A stretch of DNA of 64,000 nt from Polyangiaceae bacterium. GTDB lineage: Bacteria > Myxococcota_A > Polyangia > Polyangiales > Polyangiaceae. Below are positions 1 to 8,900 of the stretch, piece by piece. The notes under the pieces were generated by a model, which was given only the letters and a program-made list of their open reading frames with translations, did not search any database and was not told the origin of the DNA. Position numbers and translations under genes: made by a program. The stretch is from positions 124,001 through 188,000 of the forward strand of contig JABSRN010000007.1 in the NCBI GenBank assembly GCA_013214025.1. Reading direction: 5' to 3'. The number at the start of each line of letters is the position of its first letter. Position 1 is the first letter of the stretch.

Positions 1-54
1 CGCGTCCCGTCCGCTAGAGTAGCGATGAACGACAATCAGAGCTAGAAGCACGCG

Positions 55-486
55 GTGAGCGCCGCCACCCGCATCCGATCGCTGTGCCTGCTAGCGGCAG
101 CCACACCCCTCATCGGCTGCGGCCGACTTCAGACCCTGCGGGACTGCGACGAGCTCAGTTCAGCGGTCAACCCCCGGTTGGAGAAGATTGGCGCGACCAA
201 TTCCGATAGCTCTCCACGAACCGCTTCCAAGCTGGCCGCTGAATACGCGCAGCTGGCGGCACAGGTCGACAATCTGAGAAGCCGCAATTCGGAGCTGAGC
301 TCTCGCACTGCAGAATACTCAAAACTGCTTCACCAGGCCAGCCATGACCTCGCCATATTCGCCCAACCCCAATCCGACGTCGCTGCCGTTCCCGCAGCCT
401 CAAAAGAACTCCTCAGTCGACGGCTAGCGGATCTTCGAAACCGGGAACGGCACGTCATATTTCGAATCAACCGAATTTGCCGCTAG
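55..486 (+). CDS. Small predicted lipoprotein, coiled-coil, unknown function
   Basis: A 143-residue protein starting with GTG. The N-terminus is a basic stretch, a hydrophobic run and a lipobox-like LIGC, with the cysteine at residue 22, so it is probably lipidated. The mature part is polar, with heptad-like Leu/Ala stretches at about residues 60-95 that suggest a short coiled coil. It converges with the next gene, whose stop lies 17 bases away. No family was recognised. The left edge of the window hides its upstream context. Confidence 0.6.
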   Translation: MSAATRIRSLCLLAAATPLIGCGRLQTLRDCDELSSAVNPRLEKIGATNSDSSPRTASKLAAEYAQLAAQVDNLRSRNSELSSRTAEYSKLLHQASHDLAIFAQPQSDVAAVPAASKELLSRRLADLRNRERHVIFRINRICR

Positions 487-503
487 AGTTCGTCGGGACG
501 CGT

Positions 504-1688
504 TCACTTAACATCGCGAGGATTGCGCTGCGCCTCAAAGGTTCGCACGCTCCCCCATGCGTAGGTCAGTCGTTTTCTGTAGTGACTCCGCACGTCGCCG
601 CCGTACACCCACAGGTACTTCTTGTTCCTCCCCAAATGAACGGTCGGAGCGTATCGCCCGCTGGACGCCCAGTCCAACACTTCAATGCCCGAGGGGTTCT
701 CCCGGAGCACCAGCAGACCACAACGCCGAGCGTAAGAGGGTCCCGCACATCCGCCCGCTACTGTCAGTGGATCGTTCCCGATGGGCCGCCATTCCCAACG
801 CTTCCAGATGCGAAATTCGCTTGCCACCTTTACGTCACGCAGAGCTTTTCTTGGTAGCTCCCGGCGGATTTGGTCCGCCAACAGCTTGTCCGTATTCTTC
901 TTAAGCCAGAGCCCGGCCTTCCCGCTTACCGTCACGCTCACCTCTGCGCTGTTGCGTTCCCCGCTACAGCATCGGAACCCGGTAGTGCCCGACTTAGAGT
1001 CTGGTCCTTTCGGGATAGCGTTCGCGCAGCGGCCCGTAACCTGGCCATTCGGAGAGTTGCCGCCACGTAGGGTCACGCGCGGCTTCTTCGAACCCCGTCC
1101 CCATGGACTATCCGTCCACTCCCATACGCTGCCGTGCATATCGTGCACGCCAAATTCGCTCAGACAAGAGAAATGTAAACCACTGGGCAAGAGCTTTGGC
1201 TTCTGCCCAGTTTCACACGCCTCCGCAGAGTAGCGGTTACCATATTCGTAAACCGTGTTTTCCGGTCCCTTGCATGCCCGCTCCCACTCCAGCTCAGAAC
1301 AAAGCCTTTTGCTCTGTTCTTCGCATGCGGCCTTCGCCTCCCCCTGAACCATATTCGTGTGCGGAATCGCGCCCTCTTCATTCGGGTAGGCGAAAATGTC
1401 GATGAAGAAACCCTTCATCAACACTTGTTCCCCGGGCATTTCCTGATCGGCAATCCGGGGCAGCAGGCTCGGCGGCGTGCCGGCCACTAGCGGGCCCGGG
1501 GGGATCCAGACCATCCCCTTCGGCGCTGCCGGTGAAAGCTTCTTCCGTTCCCAGGGCGGAATCAACTCGGCGACGGACGCTGAGGCAGATGGAGTGGACG
1601 CGGCCTCTGGTGTGTCCTCCGAACACGCGATACCCCAGAGGGCGATCGAGATCCCTAAAATGAGGCATTTATAGCGTATTCTCGACAT
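504..1688 (-). CDS. Lipoprotein with formylglycine-generating-enzyme (SUMF1/FGE) domain
   Basis: A 394-residue protein. The start at 1688 gives a signal peptide ending in the lipobox GIAC; the frame is open seven codons further. The FGE-sulfatase fold is indicated by GMVWIPPG near residue 60, the Leu-Cys-Ser-Glu-Leu-Glu-Trp-Glu-Arg-Ala block, DMHGSVWEWT, RGGN, and a C-terminal GTTGFRCC. In this superfamily some members oxidise sulfatase cysteines, but many bacterial lipoprotein members only use the C-type-lectin-like fold for binding. A C-terminal extension of about 130 residues after the FGE domain is unassigned. Enzyme activity is not established. Confidence 0.8.
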   Translation of the reverse strand: MSRIRYKCLILGISIALWGIACSEDTPEAASTPSASASVAELIPPWERKKLSPAAPKGMVWIPPGPLVAGTPPSLLPRIADQEMPGEQVLMKGFFIDIFAYPNEEGAIPHTNMVQGEAKAACEEQSKRLCSELEWERACKGPENTVYEYGNRYSAEACETGQKPKLLPSGLHFSCLSEFGVHDMHGSVWEWTDSPWGRGSKKPRVTLRGGNSPNGQVTGRCANAIPKGPDSKSGTTGFRCCSGERNSAEVSVTVSGKAGLWLKKNTDKLLADQIRRELPRKALRDVKVASEFRIWKRWEWRPIGNDPLTVAGGCAGPSYARRCGLLVLRENPSGIEVLDWASSGRYAPTVHLGRNKKYLWVYGGDVRSHYRKRLTYAWGSVRTFEAQRNPRDVK

Positions 1689-1790
1689 CGGCTGTGCTGC
1701 AGCTAGCACGGTATTCCGGCGGAGGCGAAAGGCTCGCGCTCCCCCCCCTAGCTGTAGTGCGCTGTCAGCGCCGCGAGTAGGCCGTTGACG

Positions 1791-3179
1791 CTAATCGCTG
1801 CGTTCCCGCAGCTCTAACTCCTTCATCTTGAGTTGCAGGCCTTTGCGGGAAATCTTGAGCAAACGGGCAGCGTGAGTCACGTTGTTGTGTGTCTGTTCCA
1901 GCGCTCGAACAATCAGTTCACGCTCCAAGACAGATGTCGCTGCTTTCACCTGGGCTTTGAGGCCAACCCCCGGACTGGTCTGCCCAGCTGGCGGCGAGCG
2001 ATCTTGTCGAATGTCCGGAGGTAGGTTGTCAACGCTGAGCTCTGGCGTGTCACAAAACAACACGCTGCGCTCAATGACATTTTCTAGCTCGCGAATGTTT
2101 CCCGGCCAGGAATAGCCCAGCAATATCTCCGCCACCGCCGGCTCCATACCGTTGATGACCTTGCCCAGAGCCTCGCTGTATTTTTTCGTAAAGTGTTTGG
2201 CTAACAACAGGATGTCGTCCGCCCGCTCACGCAGCGGCGCCAAGGGCAGTGGCACCACATTCAGTCGGTAATACAGATCTTCTCTGAATGCGCCGGCGGC
2301 GATCTGCTGCTTGAGATCCGTATTGGTCGCCGCCACCAATCGTACGTTCACCTTATAGGTGCGAACCCCGCCCACTCGCTCGAACTCACGCTCTTGGAGC
2401 ACGCGGAGCAACTTCACCTGCATGTCGACGGGGATGGTACCGATTTCGTCTAAGAAGAGCGTGCCGCCGTTGGCGAGTTCGAAGCGACCCGGCTTCGCCG
2501 CGACGGCCCCGGTAAATGCCCCCCGTTCGTGACCGAAGAGCTCGCTCTCCATCAGGTCTCGCGGAATCGCCGCGCAGTTGACCTTGATGAACGGTTTGTG
2601 ACGGCGCGAGGAGTGCTCGTGCAGAGCGCGGGCGACGACTTCCTTGCCCGTCCCGCTCTCGCCCGTCAGAAGAACCGTGCTGGGAGTGTCCACGACCCGC
2701 TCAAGCACATCATACAGCTCGCGAATGGGGGCGCTGGTGCCGATAATCCCGAAACGTGTCTCGGGATTATCGGCCGAGACGTGTGTCGCCTCAATTTGGC
2801 TCAGATCGCCGACCCGCAAAGCTTTGCGGACAACCATGCGGACTTCATCTTGATCGAATGGTTTCGTGATGTAATCGAACGCGCCTGTCTTGAGTGCCTC
2901 GACCGCATTGTCGACCGTACCGTGCGCCGTGATGATGACAACCGGTAGCTGAGGCTCCAACACTGAGGCCTCACGCAGCAGTTGCATGCCGTCCACCTTC
3001 GGCATCTTCAAGTCGGAGATCACGAGATCAAAGTGGTGATCGGCTAGCATCTGCAGGCCCTGCTCACCGTCTTCGGCTGTGTGCACATCATAGCCATCAC
3101 GCGTTAGTTGTGCCGACAACACTCGCCGCAGATTTGGCTCGTCATCCACGACCAGCAGCTGTTTGCGCTCTGCACTCAT
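1791..3179 (-). CDS. NtrC-family sigma-54-dependent response regulator
   Basis: A 462-residue three-domain enhancer-binding protein. The N-terminal receiver has the acidic pair D12-D13, phosphoacceptor D56 and K106. The central AAA+ domain has Walker A GESGTGKE (173-180) and the sigma-54 contact loop GAFTGA (220-225), both intact. The C-terminal Fis-type helix-turn-helix contains HAARLLKISRKGLQ. It should activate sigma-54 promoters after phosphorylation. No cognate histidine kinase is adjacent. A strong Shine-Dalgarno, AGAGGAA, lies 6 bases before the ATG. No sigma-54 promoter was seen in the window, so targets are unknown. Confidence 0.95.
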   Translation of the reverse strand: MSAERKQLLVVDDEPNLRRVLSAQLTRDGYDVHTAEDGEQGLQMLADHHFDLVISDLKMPKVDGMQLLREASVLEPQLPVVIITAHGTVDNAVEALKTGAFDYITKPFDQDEVRMVVRKALRVGDLSQIEATHVSADNPETRFGIIGTSAPIRELYDVLERVVDTPSTVLLTGESGTGKEVVARALHEHSSRRHKPFIKVNCAAIPRDLMESELFGHERGAFTGAVAAKPGRFELANGGTLFLDEIGTIPVDMQVKLLRVLQEREFERVGGVRTYKVNVRLVAATNTDLKQQIAAGAFREDLYYRLNVVPLPLAPLRERADDILLLAKHFTKKYSEALGKVINGMEPAVAEILLGYSWPGNIRELENVIERSVLFCDTPELSVDNLPPDIRQDRSPPAGQTSPGVGLKAQVKAATSVLERELIVRALEQTHNNVTHAARLLKISRKGLQLKMKELELRERSD

Positions 3180-3222
3180 GATGTTCCTCTCGGCTTCGGC
3201 AGCGAGTCCACGAGATACGCGG

Positions 3223-4599
3223 CTAGTTGCTGCAGCGTGAGCCTTGCTCAGAACCCGGCAGTAGCGACGTGCAGTAGAATACCGCGACCTTATGGTTACC
3301 GGGAGCCCCGGCGATGATCACGTTTCGGTTGTCTGAGCGGCCCATCGCCAGACTCGCTCCCAAAAGGTCGCCACTCTCCGCGGACGAGAGCACACGGTGT
3401 TCGGTGAGCTGGTGTTTCGCCGAACCTTCCACATCGTAAACCAGCACCGCTCCCGCGCGTGATTCACCCAAAACGGTCATCTTCGGCGCCCCCACGATAA
3501 CTTCGCCGTCCCCATCGCCGTCTAGATCGCCGACGGCGAGCGCTGCGCCAAATTCAGACGACCCGCAACCGGACGTATTGATGCGTGAGCCGCAACCGAA
3601 GGACGTGATAAGCCCGCCCGCGGGCAGCGCGGCGGTCGAACATTCGACAGCACCCGACGGCGCCATCTGGTTGATCGCAGCGCCAGAAAATACGTAAACG
3701 AACTCCCCGTCGGCGACGACCAGTTCATCACCGGCAACGCCATCCACTGCGCCTGATGCGAGGGTTTGCCCGAAGCCACTCGGCCCCCCGAGGCAACCCA
3801 CCGGCACCACACCGGCAGCATCGTCACTGCGAAAAACCCACACATGGCCGGACTCGGGAGCCGCCACGGCGAACGCTCGGCCGCCTCCGGGCAGCCGGAT
3901 AGCCGCCACAGCTGCGCCGAAGTCGACCTCGGTTGCCGGCGCGACCAGCTCCACCGGAGTCATACTCATTGGCCTGTAGAACCACGCCAAGCCCTGGTCT
4001 TTCGCTCCCGCCACCAAGGCCGCCTCAACATCGGCATCCGACGAGAGCACCAACGGCACCGGGATATTGGAGTTCAAAGTCATCGGACCCTTGATCAGCT
4101 CGCTCACCACGGAGCTCGGGACCGGCAGCGTGTATTCTGTCCCGTCCTCACATCGAGCAATCAGCCCACGATCTCGGTCTCTGGCACCGTCGTCTGCCAG
4201 GCCAATGCCGAGCACAAAACACAATTCGGAGATCTCGCCGGTGATTTGTGCGCGCCCGAGCCCCGCTGGCGTATCCGCTAGAAAACAAATGTTGGCGCTC
4301 TGGACATCCCCCGAGCAGCTGCCGGTGTCCGTGGCGTCAGTGATCGGAGACTGCGCCACACCTAGGGAAAACGAGCCCGCCGGTGAGTGCTCGCCCGGAG
4401 ATCCGCCGACCAATACCGTCAATTTGTCCGAGCCGTTGGCTGCCACCGCCAGGGATACACCGAAGCCCCGAGACATCGAGTCCGGCTTCTCCAGCAATAC
4501 GACGGGCACGTCCTCCGAGTAGACGTCGAACTCCCGCCAGTCACAACCGAGTGTAGAAAGGCTCAGCAATCCCAGAGCTGTTAGTTGATGAAAGCGCAT
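3223..4599 (-). CDS. FG-GAP/integrin-like repeat lipoprotein
   Basis: A 458-residue protein beginning at the ATG that overlaps the upstream gene's stop by one base (TGATG), so the two are translationally coupled. The signal peptide ends in the lipobox TLGC. Mature repeats include GDLDGDGDGEVIVGAP and GAGVDELVVAD-like segments, matching FG-GAP beta-propeller blades that bind calcium through DxDxDG loops. Several cysteines are spread through the protein. The family is usually surface or periplasmic and takes part in binding. The specific ligand is unknown. The frame is open 33 codons further upstream, but the signal peptide fixes the start. Confidence 0.75.
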   Translation of the reverse strand: MRFHQLTALGLLSLSTLGCDWREFDVYSEDVPVVLLEKPDSMSRGFGVSLAVAANGSDKLTVLVGGSPGEHSPAGSFSLGVAQSPITDATDTGSCSGDVQSANICFLADTPAGLGRAQITGEISELCFVLGIGLADDGARDRDRGLIARCEDGTEYTLPVPSSVVSELIKGPMTLNSNIPVPLVLSSDADVEAALVAGAKDQGLAWFYRPMSMTPVELVAPATEVDFGAAVAAIRLPGGGRAFAVAAPESGHVWVFRSDDAAGVVPVGCLGGPSGFGQTLASGAVDGVAGDELVVADGEFVYVFSGAAINQMAPSGAVECSTAALPAGGLITSFGCGSRINTSGCGSSEFGAALAVGDLDGDGDGEVIVGAPKMTVLGESRAGAVLVYDVEGSAKHQLTEHRVLSSAESGDLLGASLAMGRSDNRNVIIAGAPGNHKVAVFYCTSLLPGSEQGSRCSN

Positions 4600-6302
4600 C
4601 AGAAGCTTCCTCCTACAAAAAATCCTGCGCCGCTGCCTGACGCGCGCGGCCCGAGCTGAAAACTGCCCCGTTCTTCCGGCTCTCTGGGTTTCCGCCATGC
4701 CTGGTCCCGACGCCGCGCCATGAGGTCTCGATGCCGGGGGCGATGTACCGAAACGGCCTTGCCACCCGTATGAGGTCGACGATTGAGCGGATCCTCAAAC
4801 TCCACAGATTTATCAGCCTTGTGCGACGACTCTGGAAGTGGATCGCGGATGAAGTTGTAGGTCGACAGTACTGCCAGCACCCCGCCGAGGACGAATCCAG
4901 CATCAGCTCCAGCGGCGAATAACTGTCCCTTCAAGACTCGGTCATCGTCCGCCGTCAGGATGCCGTTGGCGCCGTCTTTTTCTAACGCTTCCTTGAGATC
5001 TTCCGATTCGAGCCCGAGATACACACCAGCTCCTCCCGCTACTGCGCCAATGATCGCCTGGGTCCAGGCGGTGCCTCGAGGGAATCGGGGAATCAATTTC
5101 AGATGGATCGGCAATACCTTGCCAGCCGGGACGCGAATCAATTGCTCAAAATCTTTGCGACCCTCTGCGGTCACGGTAACGTTGTGTTGACCTGCAGTCG
5201 CGCGAAGGTCCAAGGGCGGCTCACCGCTCCGCCAGACGCCGGCCGCTTTGTCGTCGATGCGAACCTTCAGCACCGCCGCATCGCCGTCAATTCTGAGAAA
5301 ACCGTATCCGACGCGAGAGAGGCTCACCTCGACCTCTTTTTGCTCACCGTTCGTGAGCTCGAACTTGTGCTGAACCGGCTGGAACCCCGGAATTTCTACC
5401 AACACTTCGTGGGTGCCGGCTGGAACGAGTTCACCGTAAGGGGTCGTTCCCCATTCCGGTTTGCGCTTCTCAGGATCGTCCAAAAAGACGTGAGCCCCTT
5501 TGACGTTCGAGGACACCCGCAGGAAGGACATGAACACGCCCTGGGAGAGGTTCGCCTTGAAATGATAGACATGCCCCGGGGCCACATCGATATCCGTCTC
5601 GCTCACGTGGTAGTCGCGGAACTTGTCGATCACGATGTGATAGCGCCCTTCAGAAAGGGATAAGCTGGTGGGACTCCGCGTCTCCATGATTCGTTTCCAC
5701 CCCGGATGCCCTTCGCCGTACTTGAAGGTCTGTGCCCCAGGGCTCACTTTCTGGAACACGACCAACGGCGCCATCGCGGGCTCGGTTTCCACAACCACCA
5801 GGGAGCGGATCGAATCGGTTCCGTCCAGATCCAACTCGATGGGCGGCGGTGCAGCCGCTGTCGGCCCCGCATCTCCCGCGTCCGCTCCAGCATCCGAGGG
5901 GGTCACTGGTGTCAGGCGTTTGGCTGCGCGTATTCCCTCCAGCGCGGCCACTCGCGCGTGCACTTTTTCGATGTCTGGAGCCTTAGGATCGGCGCTCATG
6001 TAGCCCTGGAACTTGCCCAGCGCCCTATCGACATCTCCCGACTTTTGATAGGCGACACCAGCGTTGAACAAAAACGCGGAATACTTGTGCTTGGCGTAAC
6101 CGCTCTCGAACTCGGCGGCGGCCTCAGTGTGTTTACCCGCCACGAACAGGGCCAAGCCCCGCTCCATGTGTTCTCGAATCGATGCAAGCTTGCTCGTCGT
6201 GCTGGCGCTCTGGGCGCCCACAGTCTGGCCGATCAACGCTACAAGAATCATCAAACCGCCAAGCCACGCCCAGCGGACCCCCGTCAATTTTTGCTGCCTC
6301 AC
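4599..6302 (-). CDS. Secreted TPR and PEGA-domain protein
   Basis: About 567 residues from a likely GTG at 6302. The frame is open to 6458, but that extension is Arg/Gly-rich and precedes an obvious signal peptide (hydrophobic run LGGLMILVALIGQ). The mature N-terminus has TPR-like helices (residues ~40-110, with KHTEAAAEFESGY), then an Ala/Pro linker. PEGA-like beta domains follow (GYGFLRIDGDAAVLKVRIDD, and VPAGTHEVLVEIPGF). A hydrophobic glycine-rich segment near residue 430 may be membrane-inserted. PEGA domains are typical of myxobacterial surface proteins. It is coupled to the FG-GAP lipoprotein, which suggests a joint envelope assembly. The exact start is uncertain. Confidence 0.65.
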   Translation of the reverse strand: MRQQKLTGVRWAWLGGLMILVALIGQTVGAQSASTTSKLASIREHMERGLALFVAGKHTEAAAEFESGYAKHKYSAFLFNAGVAYQKSGDVDRALGKFQGYMSADPKAPDIEKVHARVAALEGIRAAKRLTPVTPSDAGADAGDAGPTAAAPPPIELDLDGTDSIRSLVVVETEPAMAPLVVFQKVSPGAQTFKYGEGHPGWKRIMETRSPTSLSLSEGRYHIVIDKFRDYHVSETDIDVAPGHVYHFKANLSQGVFMSFLRVSSNVKGAHVFLDDPEKRKPEWGTTPYGELVPAGTHEVLVEIPGFQPVQHKFELTNGEQKEVEVSLSRVGYGFLRIDGDAAVLKVRIDDKAAGVWRSGEPPLDLRATAGQHNVTVTAEGRKDFEQLIRVPAGKVLPIHLKLIPRFPRGTAWTQAIIGAVAGGAGVYLGLESEDLKEALEKDGANGILTADDDRVLKGQLFAAGADAGFVLGGVLAVLSTYNFIRDPLPESSHKADKSVEFEDPLNRRPHTGGKAVSVHRPRHRDLMARRRDQAWRKPREPEERGSFQLGPRASGSGAGFFVGGSF

Positions 6303-6625
6303 CCGCGGAACGATGCCCCCGAACCCCCCCACAATACAAGGCGCAAGATCACGAAGATCACGCAGCCGGCATCGCCCCAGGCCGTTGCCGGCTGCGCGAA
6401 AGAGGCCGTCCTCAGCCCCTCGCCCCCGAGAGGAGCGCCCACCAGCCGGCTTCAGCATCCAGTTTCCACTCTCAGCGGTGAGAATAGGCGGCTGACTGTT
6501 GCCCTGAGCACCCTGAGCGCCCCGAAGGCCCTCAATTGGGAGATTCCTCTCTCCTGCAAACTCTTTGGGGTTCAGAGCAAAGCAGTTCTATTCTAGTGTT
6601 ACCCCCACTAAAGGGTTCTTGACTC
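6303..6625. promoter_or_regulatory. Divergent intergenic region with one possible promoter
   Basis: About 320 bases separate the two divergent TPR genes. A weak sigma-70-like pair, TTGGGG (6565-6570) and TATTCT (6589-6594) with an 18-base spacer, could drive the rightward gene. AAAGGG at 6611-6616 is a plausible Shine-Dalgarno for the ATG at 6626. Nothing comparable was picked out for the leftward gene, whose uncertain start may extend into this region. No hairpin or repeat was seen. Confidence 0.3.
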
Positions 6626-7495
6626 ATGAGCACGTACTCTCAGCTTAGCGGCCCCAAGGCCTCCTTATCCGCCGTTACTGTGGGCGCGGTGCTCCTCATG
6701 AGCAGTATCAGCCACGCCCAGGCCCCCGCAGCTGACACGACAGTCGCCGGTTATCCAGCCTGTGCCGGGGCGCCGAGCGCCGCCGACACTGGAGCCGCGA
6801 AAGGCGCTTTTCAGGCAGGGCAGGCAGCGTTCAGCGAAGGGGACTACGCCCGCGCGATTCTATACTGGGAGGACGCCTATCGGCGAGACTGCACCGCCCA
6901 CAAGCTCTTGTTGAACCTCGCCCGCGCTTATGAATCGGACGGGCAACTACCCCACGCCATCCGTGCGCTGGAGACCTACAACTCCCGGAGCCCCGAATCG
7001 GCTGATGTCGCTGCCAACCAGCGCCGAATCGAGCGATTCCGCAAACAACTCGAGAACGCAGCGGCTCCGCCTCCGCCCGCGGCCCCCGCCGCAGTCAAGG
7101 AACCAAAACCGGCCGAAACGGTAACTCCCGAGGAGCCCAAAGACAGCGCTGGAAAGCGCCCGCTGCTCCCGCTTTACGTGGCAGGTGGCGGTTTCGTCGT
7201 GGGCGCTATTGGCGGTTTGCTTTTCCTCAGCGCCCAATCGGACATCACCGACGCCGAGAAAGCCTGCGGATCTGGCGGCCCGGAAGCCTGTGACAACAAC
7301 GCTGCTGTCGAGGCCGGTCAAGACGCCAACGACAGCGCCTGGCTGTGGGGAGCGGTCTCCATTATCGGATTCGTCGGCACGGCCGGCGGGGCCACGTGGT
7401 ATTTCCTCAGCGAGCCCGAGCCCACCACCAGCGCTCGGTTTACCCCTGTGCTGGGTCCCAAAGTCGCCGGCTTTTCGGTCAGCGGCAGCTTTTAA
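6626..7495 (+). CDS. TPR protein with signal peptide and one membrane span
   Basis: A 289-residue protein with an N-terminal signal sequence cleaving after SISHAQA. Two TPR-like helix pairs follow (AFQAGQAAFSEGDYARAILY and the stretch beginning LLLNLARAYESDGQ). Next come a Pro/Ala/Lys linker (150-180), a hydrophobic segment near residue 190 (LYVAGGGFVVGAIGGLLFLSA) and a second near residue 245. The layout (TPR, proline linker, paired hydrophobic segments, short beta tail ending SVSGSF) resembles the C-terminus of the divergent TPR/PEGA protein, which ends GAGFFVGGSF. They may be distant relatives. Its partner is unknown. Confidence 0.75.
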   Translation: MSTYSQLSGPKASLSAVTVGAVLLMSSISHAQAPAADTTVAGYPACAGAPSAADTGAAKGAFQAGQAAFSEGDYARAILYWEDAYRRDCTAHKLLLNLARAYESDGQLPHAIRALETYNSRSPESADVAANQRRIERFRKQLENAAAPPPPAAPAAVKEPKPAETVTPEEPKDSAGKRPLLPLYVAGGGFVVGAIGGLLFLSAQSDITDAEKACGSGGPEACDNNAAVEAGQDANDSAWLWGAVSIIGFVGTAGGATWYFLSEPEPTTSARFTPVLGPKVAGFSVSGSF

Positions 7496-7518
7496 GCACC
7501 CAACAGAAGCGTCCAGCT

Positions 7519-7890
7519 CTACTTGGCTGAAGGCGACGCCTTCGCGGGGGATTTCGGAACAGTCGGAGCGCCCGCAGATGAAGCCGGTGCCGCGTCGGCT
7601 GACGGAGCAGCGCCCTGATTCGGCGAGCGCAGTGGGGGCAGCGGCACCGACCCAGCCGGTGCCACTTGGCCATTTCCCCAGGTAGACACGGATGAAACGT
7701 CGGTATCTTCCGGGAACGTTCGCTGGATCCGGGCTTTAGAGACGGGTCTTGTTGGCATCAACGGGTCTCCATCGTCGGCCGACGGCGCGAACACATGAGG
7801 GCCTGGTTCAATCGGAGGCGGCGTTTCGCTGGAGGAGCCGCCACAGCCGACCAGCCCAAGGGCTGCCAACCAGGAAACGATACGTCGCAT
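7519..7890 (-). CDS. Short Pro/Ser/Ala-rich lipoprotein
   Basis: A 123-residue protein with a textbook lipoprotein start: MRRIVSWLAALGLVGCGGSS, with the lipobox cysteine at residue 16. The rest is low-complexity (Pro, Ser, Ala) with no recognised domain, as in disordered lipoprotein tethers. It converges on the preceding TPR gene with a 23-base gap and is divergent from ruvA. The family cannot be named. Confidence 0.55.
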   Translation of the reverse strand: MRRIVSWLAALGLVGCGGSSSETPPPIEPGPHVFAPSADDGDPLMPTRPVSKARIQRTFPEDTDVSSVSTWGNGQVAPAGSVPLPPLRSPNQGAAPSADAAPASSAGAPTVPKSPAKASPSAK

Positions 7891-8090
7891 GGGGCGGACC
7901 TAGCACGAGCCCACCTTTGGCTGGTCGATTTAGATCTCGCTCAACAGAATCTGGCGAATTTCCAAAGACACCCAGGTTGAGCTCCAAACACGCCTTCCCA
8001 CCGACCGGCGACTCGTCCCCACGCCCAATCACCATCCGCGCAATTGATCGTTGTCCAGGCGCGGGCGTACGGCTAGGTTCCGTCCGTCCC

Positions 8091-8690
8091 ATGATTGGCC
8101 GTTTGAGGGGTGAAATAGTCGACAAAGAGCCCAATGGTCGGGTGACTGTGGATGTGGGCGGCGTCGGCTACGACGTCTTGCTTCCCCTCGGGACCCTGGG
8201 GCGGGTCACGCCCGACAGCAATGGGCGAGTCACGTTGAGCATCCACACCAACGTCCGGGAGGACGCTCTGGATCTCTACGGCTTCGCGAACGAAACCGAC
8301 CGCCAGGTGTTCCGCCTGCTGGTTACGGTGCAGAACGTCGGTCCCAAGGTCGCAATGGCCGTAATGAGCGAACTGCCGAGCGCAGAGCTCTTCGCGGCGG
8401 TCGAAGCCAAGGACATCCCGCGTTTAAATAAGGTTCCCGGCGTGGGAAAGAAGACAGCGGAGCGTCTCGCGCTCGATCTCGCCGGCAAATTGCCTAGAAT
8501 CGACCCCAGTCCCACCGGCGTAGCAGTTGCCGCCGACAGCGGTGACGAGGGAAGGCTGATCAGCGCGCTCACGAACATGGGCTATCGCACCACCGAAGCT
8601 GAAAGGGCTGTAGAAGCCCTCGGGCCCCGGGTAGGGCGCGAGCCCCTGCCCGATCTGCTAAAAGCTGCCTTAGCCGAACTTTCCAACTGA
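8091..8690 (+). CDS. ruvA: Holliday junction branch migration protein RuvA
   Basis: 199 residues, the usual RuvA length. It starts MIGRLRGEIVDKEPNGRVTV, the conserved RuvA opening; the frame is open further upstream but no homology is expected there. The OB-fold domain covers about 1-64 (DVGGVGYDVLLP). Two helix-hairpin-helix motifs follow (LLVTVQNVGPKVAMAVMSEL and LNKVPGVGKKTAERLALDL). The C-terminal domain III (about 150-199) contacts RuvB. RuvA binds four-way junctions and loads the RuvB motor during recombinational repair. ruvB and ruvC are not adjacent, so the gene is separated from its usual operon. Confidence 0.97.
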   Translation: MIGRLRGEIVDKEPNGRVTVDVGGVGYDVLLPLGTLGRVTPDSNGRVTLSIHTNVREDALDLYGFANETDRQVFRLLVTVQNVGPKVAMAVMSELPSAELFAAVEAKDIPRLNKVPGVGKKTAERLALDLAGKLPRIDPSPTGVAVAADSGDEGRLISALTNMGYRTTEAERAVEALGPRVGREPLPDLLKAALAELSN

Positions 8691-8900
8691 ACCGAGAACT
8701 ACGTAAGTAGCTTCCGTCTCTGAACCCCGACTCCGCGGCCTCCCGACCGACACCCGAGCGAAGAACTCGTCCTTTCCTGCCCCTGACGCCGTAGACAAGG
8801 TTCCCGGGACCGGGCAGAGTGTCCTACTCTTAGGCAGGGGGCCTTGAGAGGTTTTCCGTCCGACCACATTGGCGTCCGACGATATGGAGCAACGCGAACC

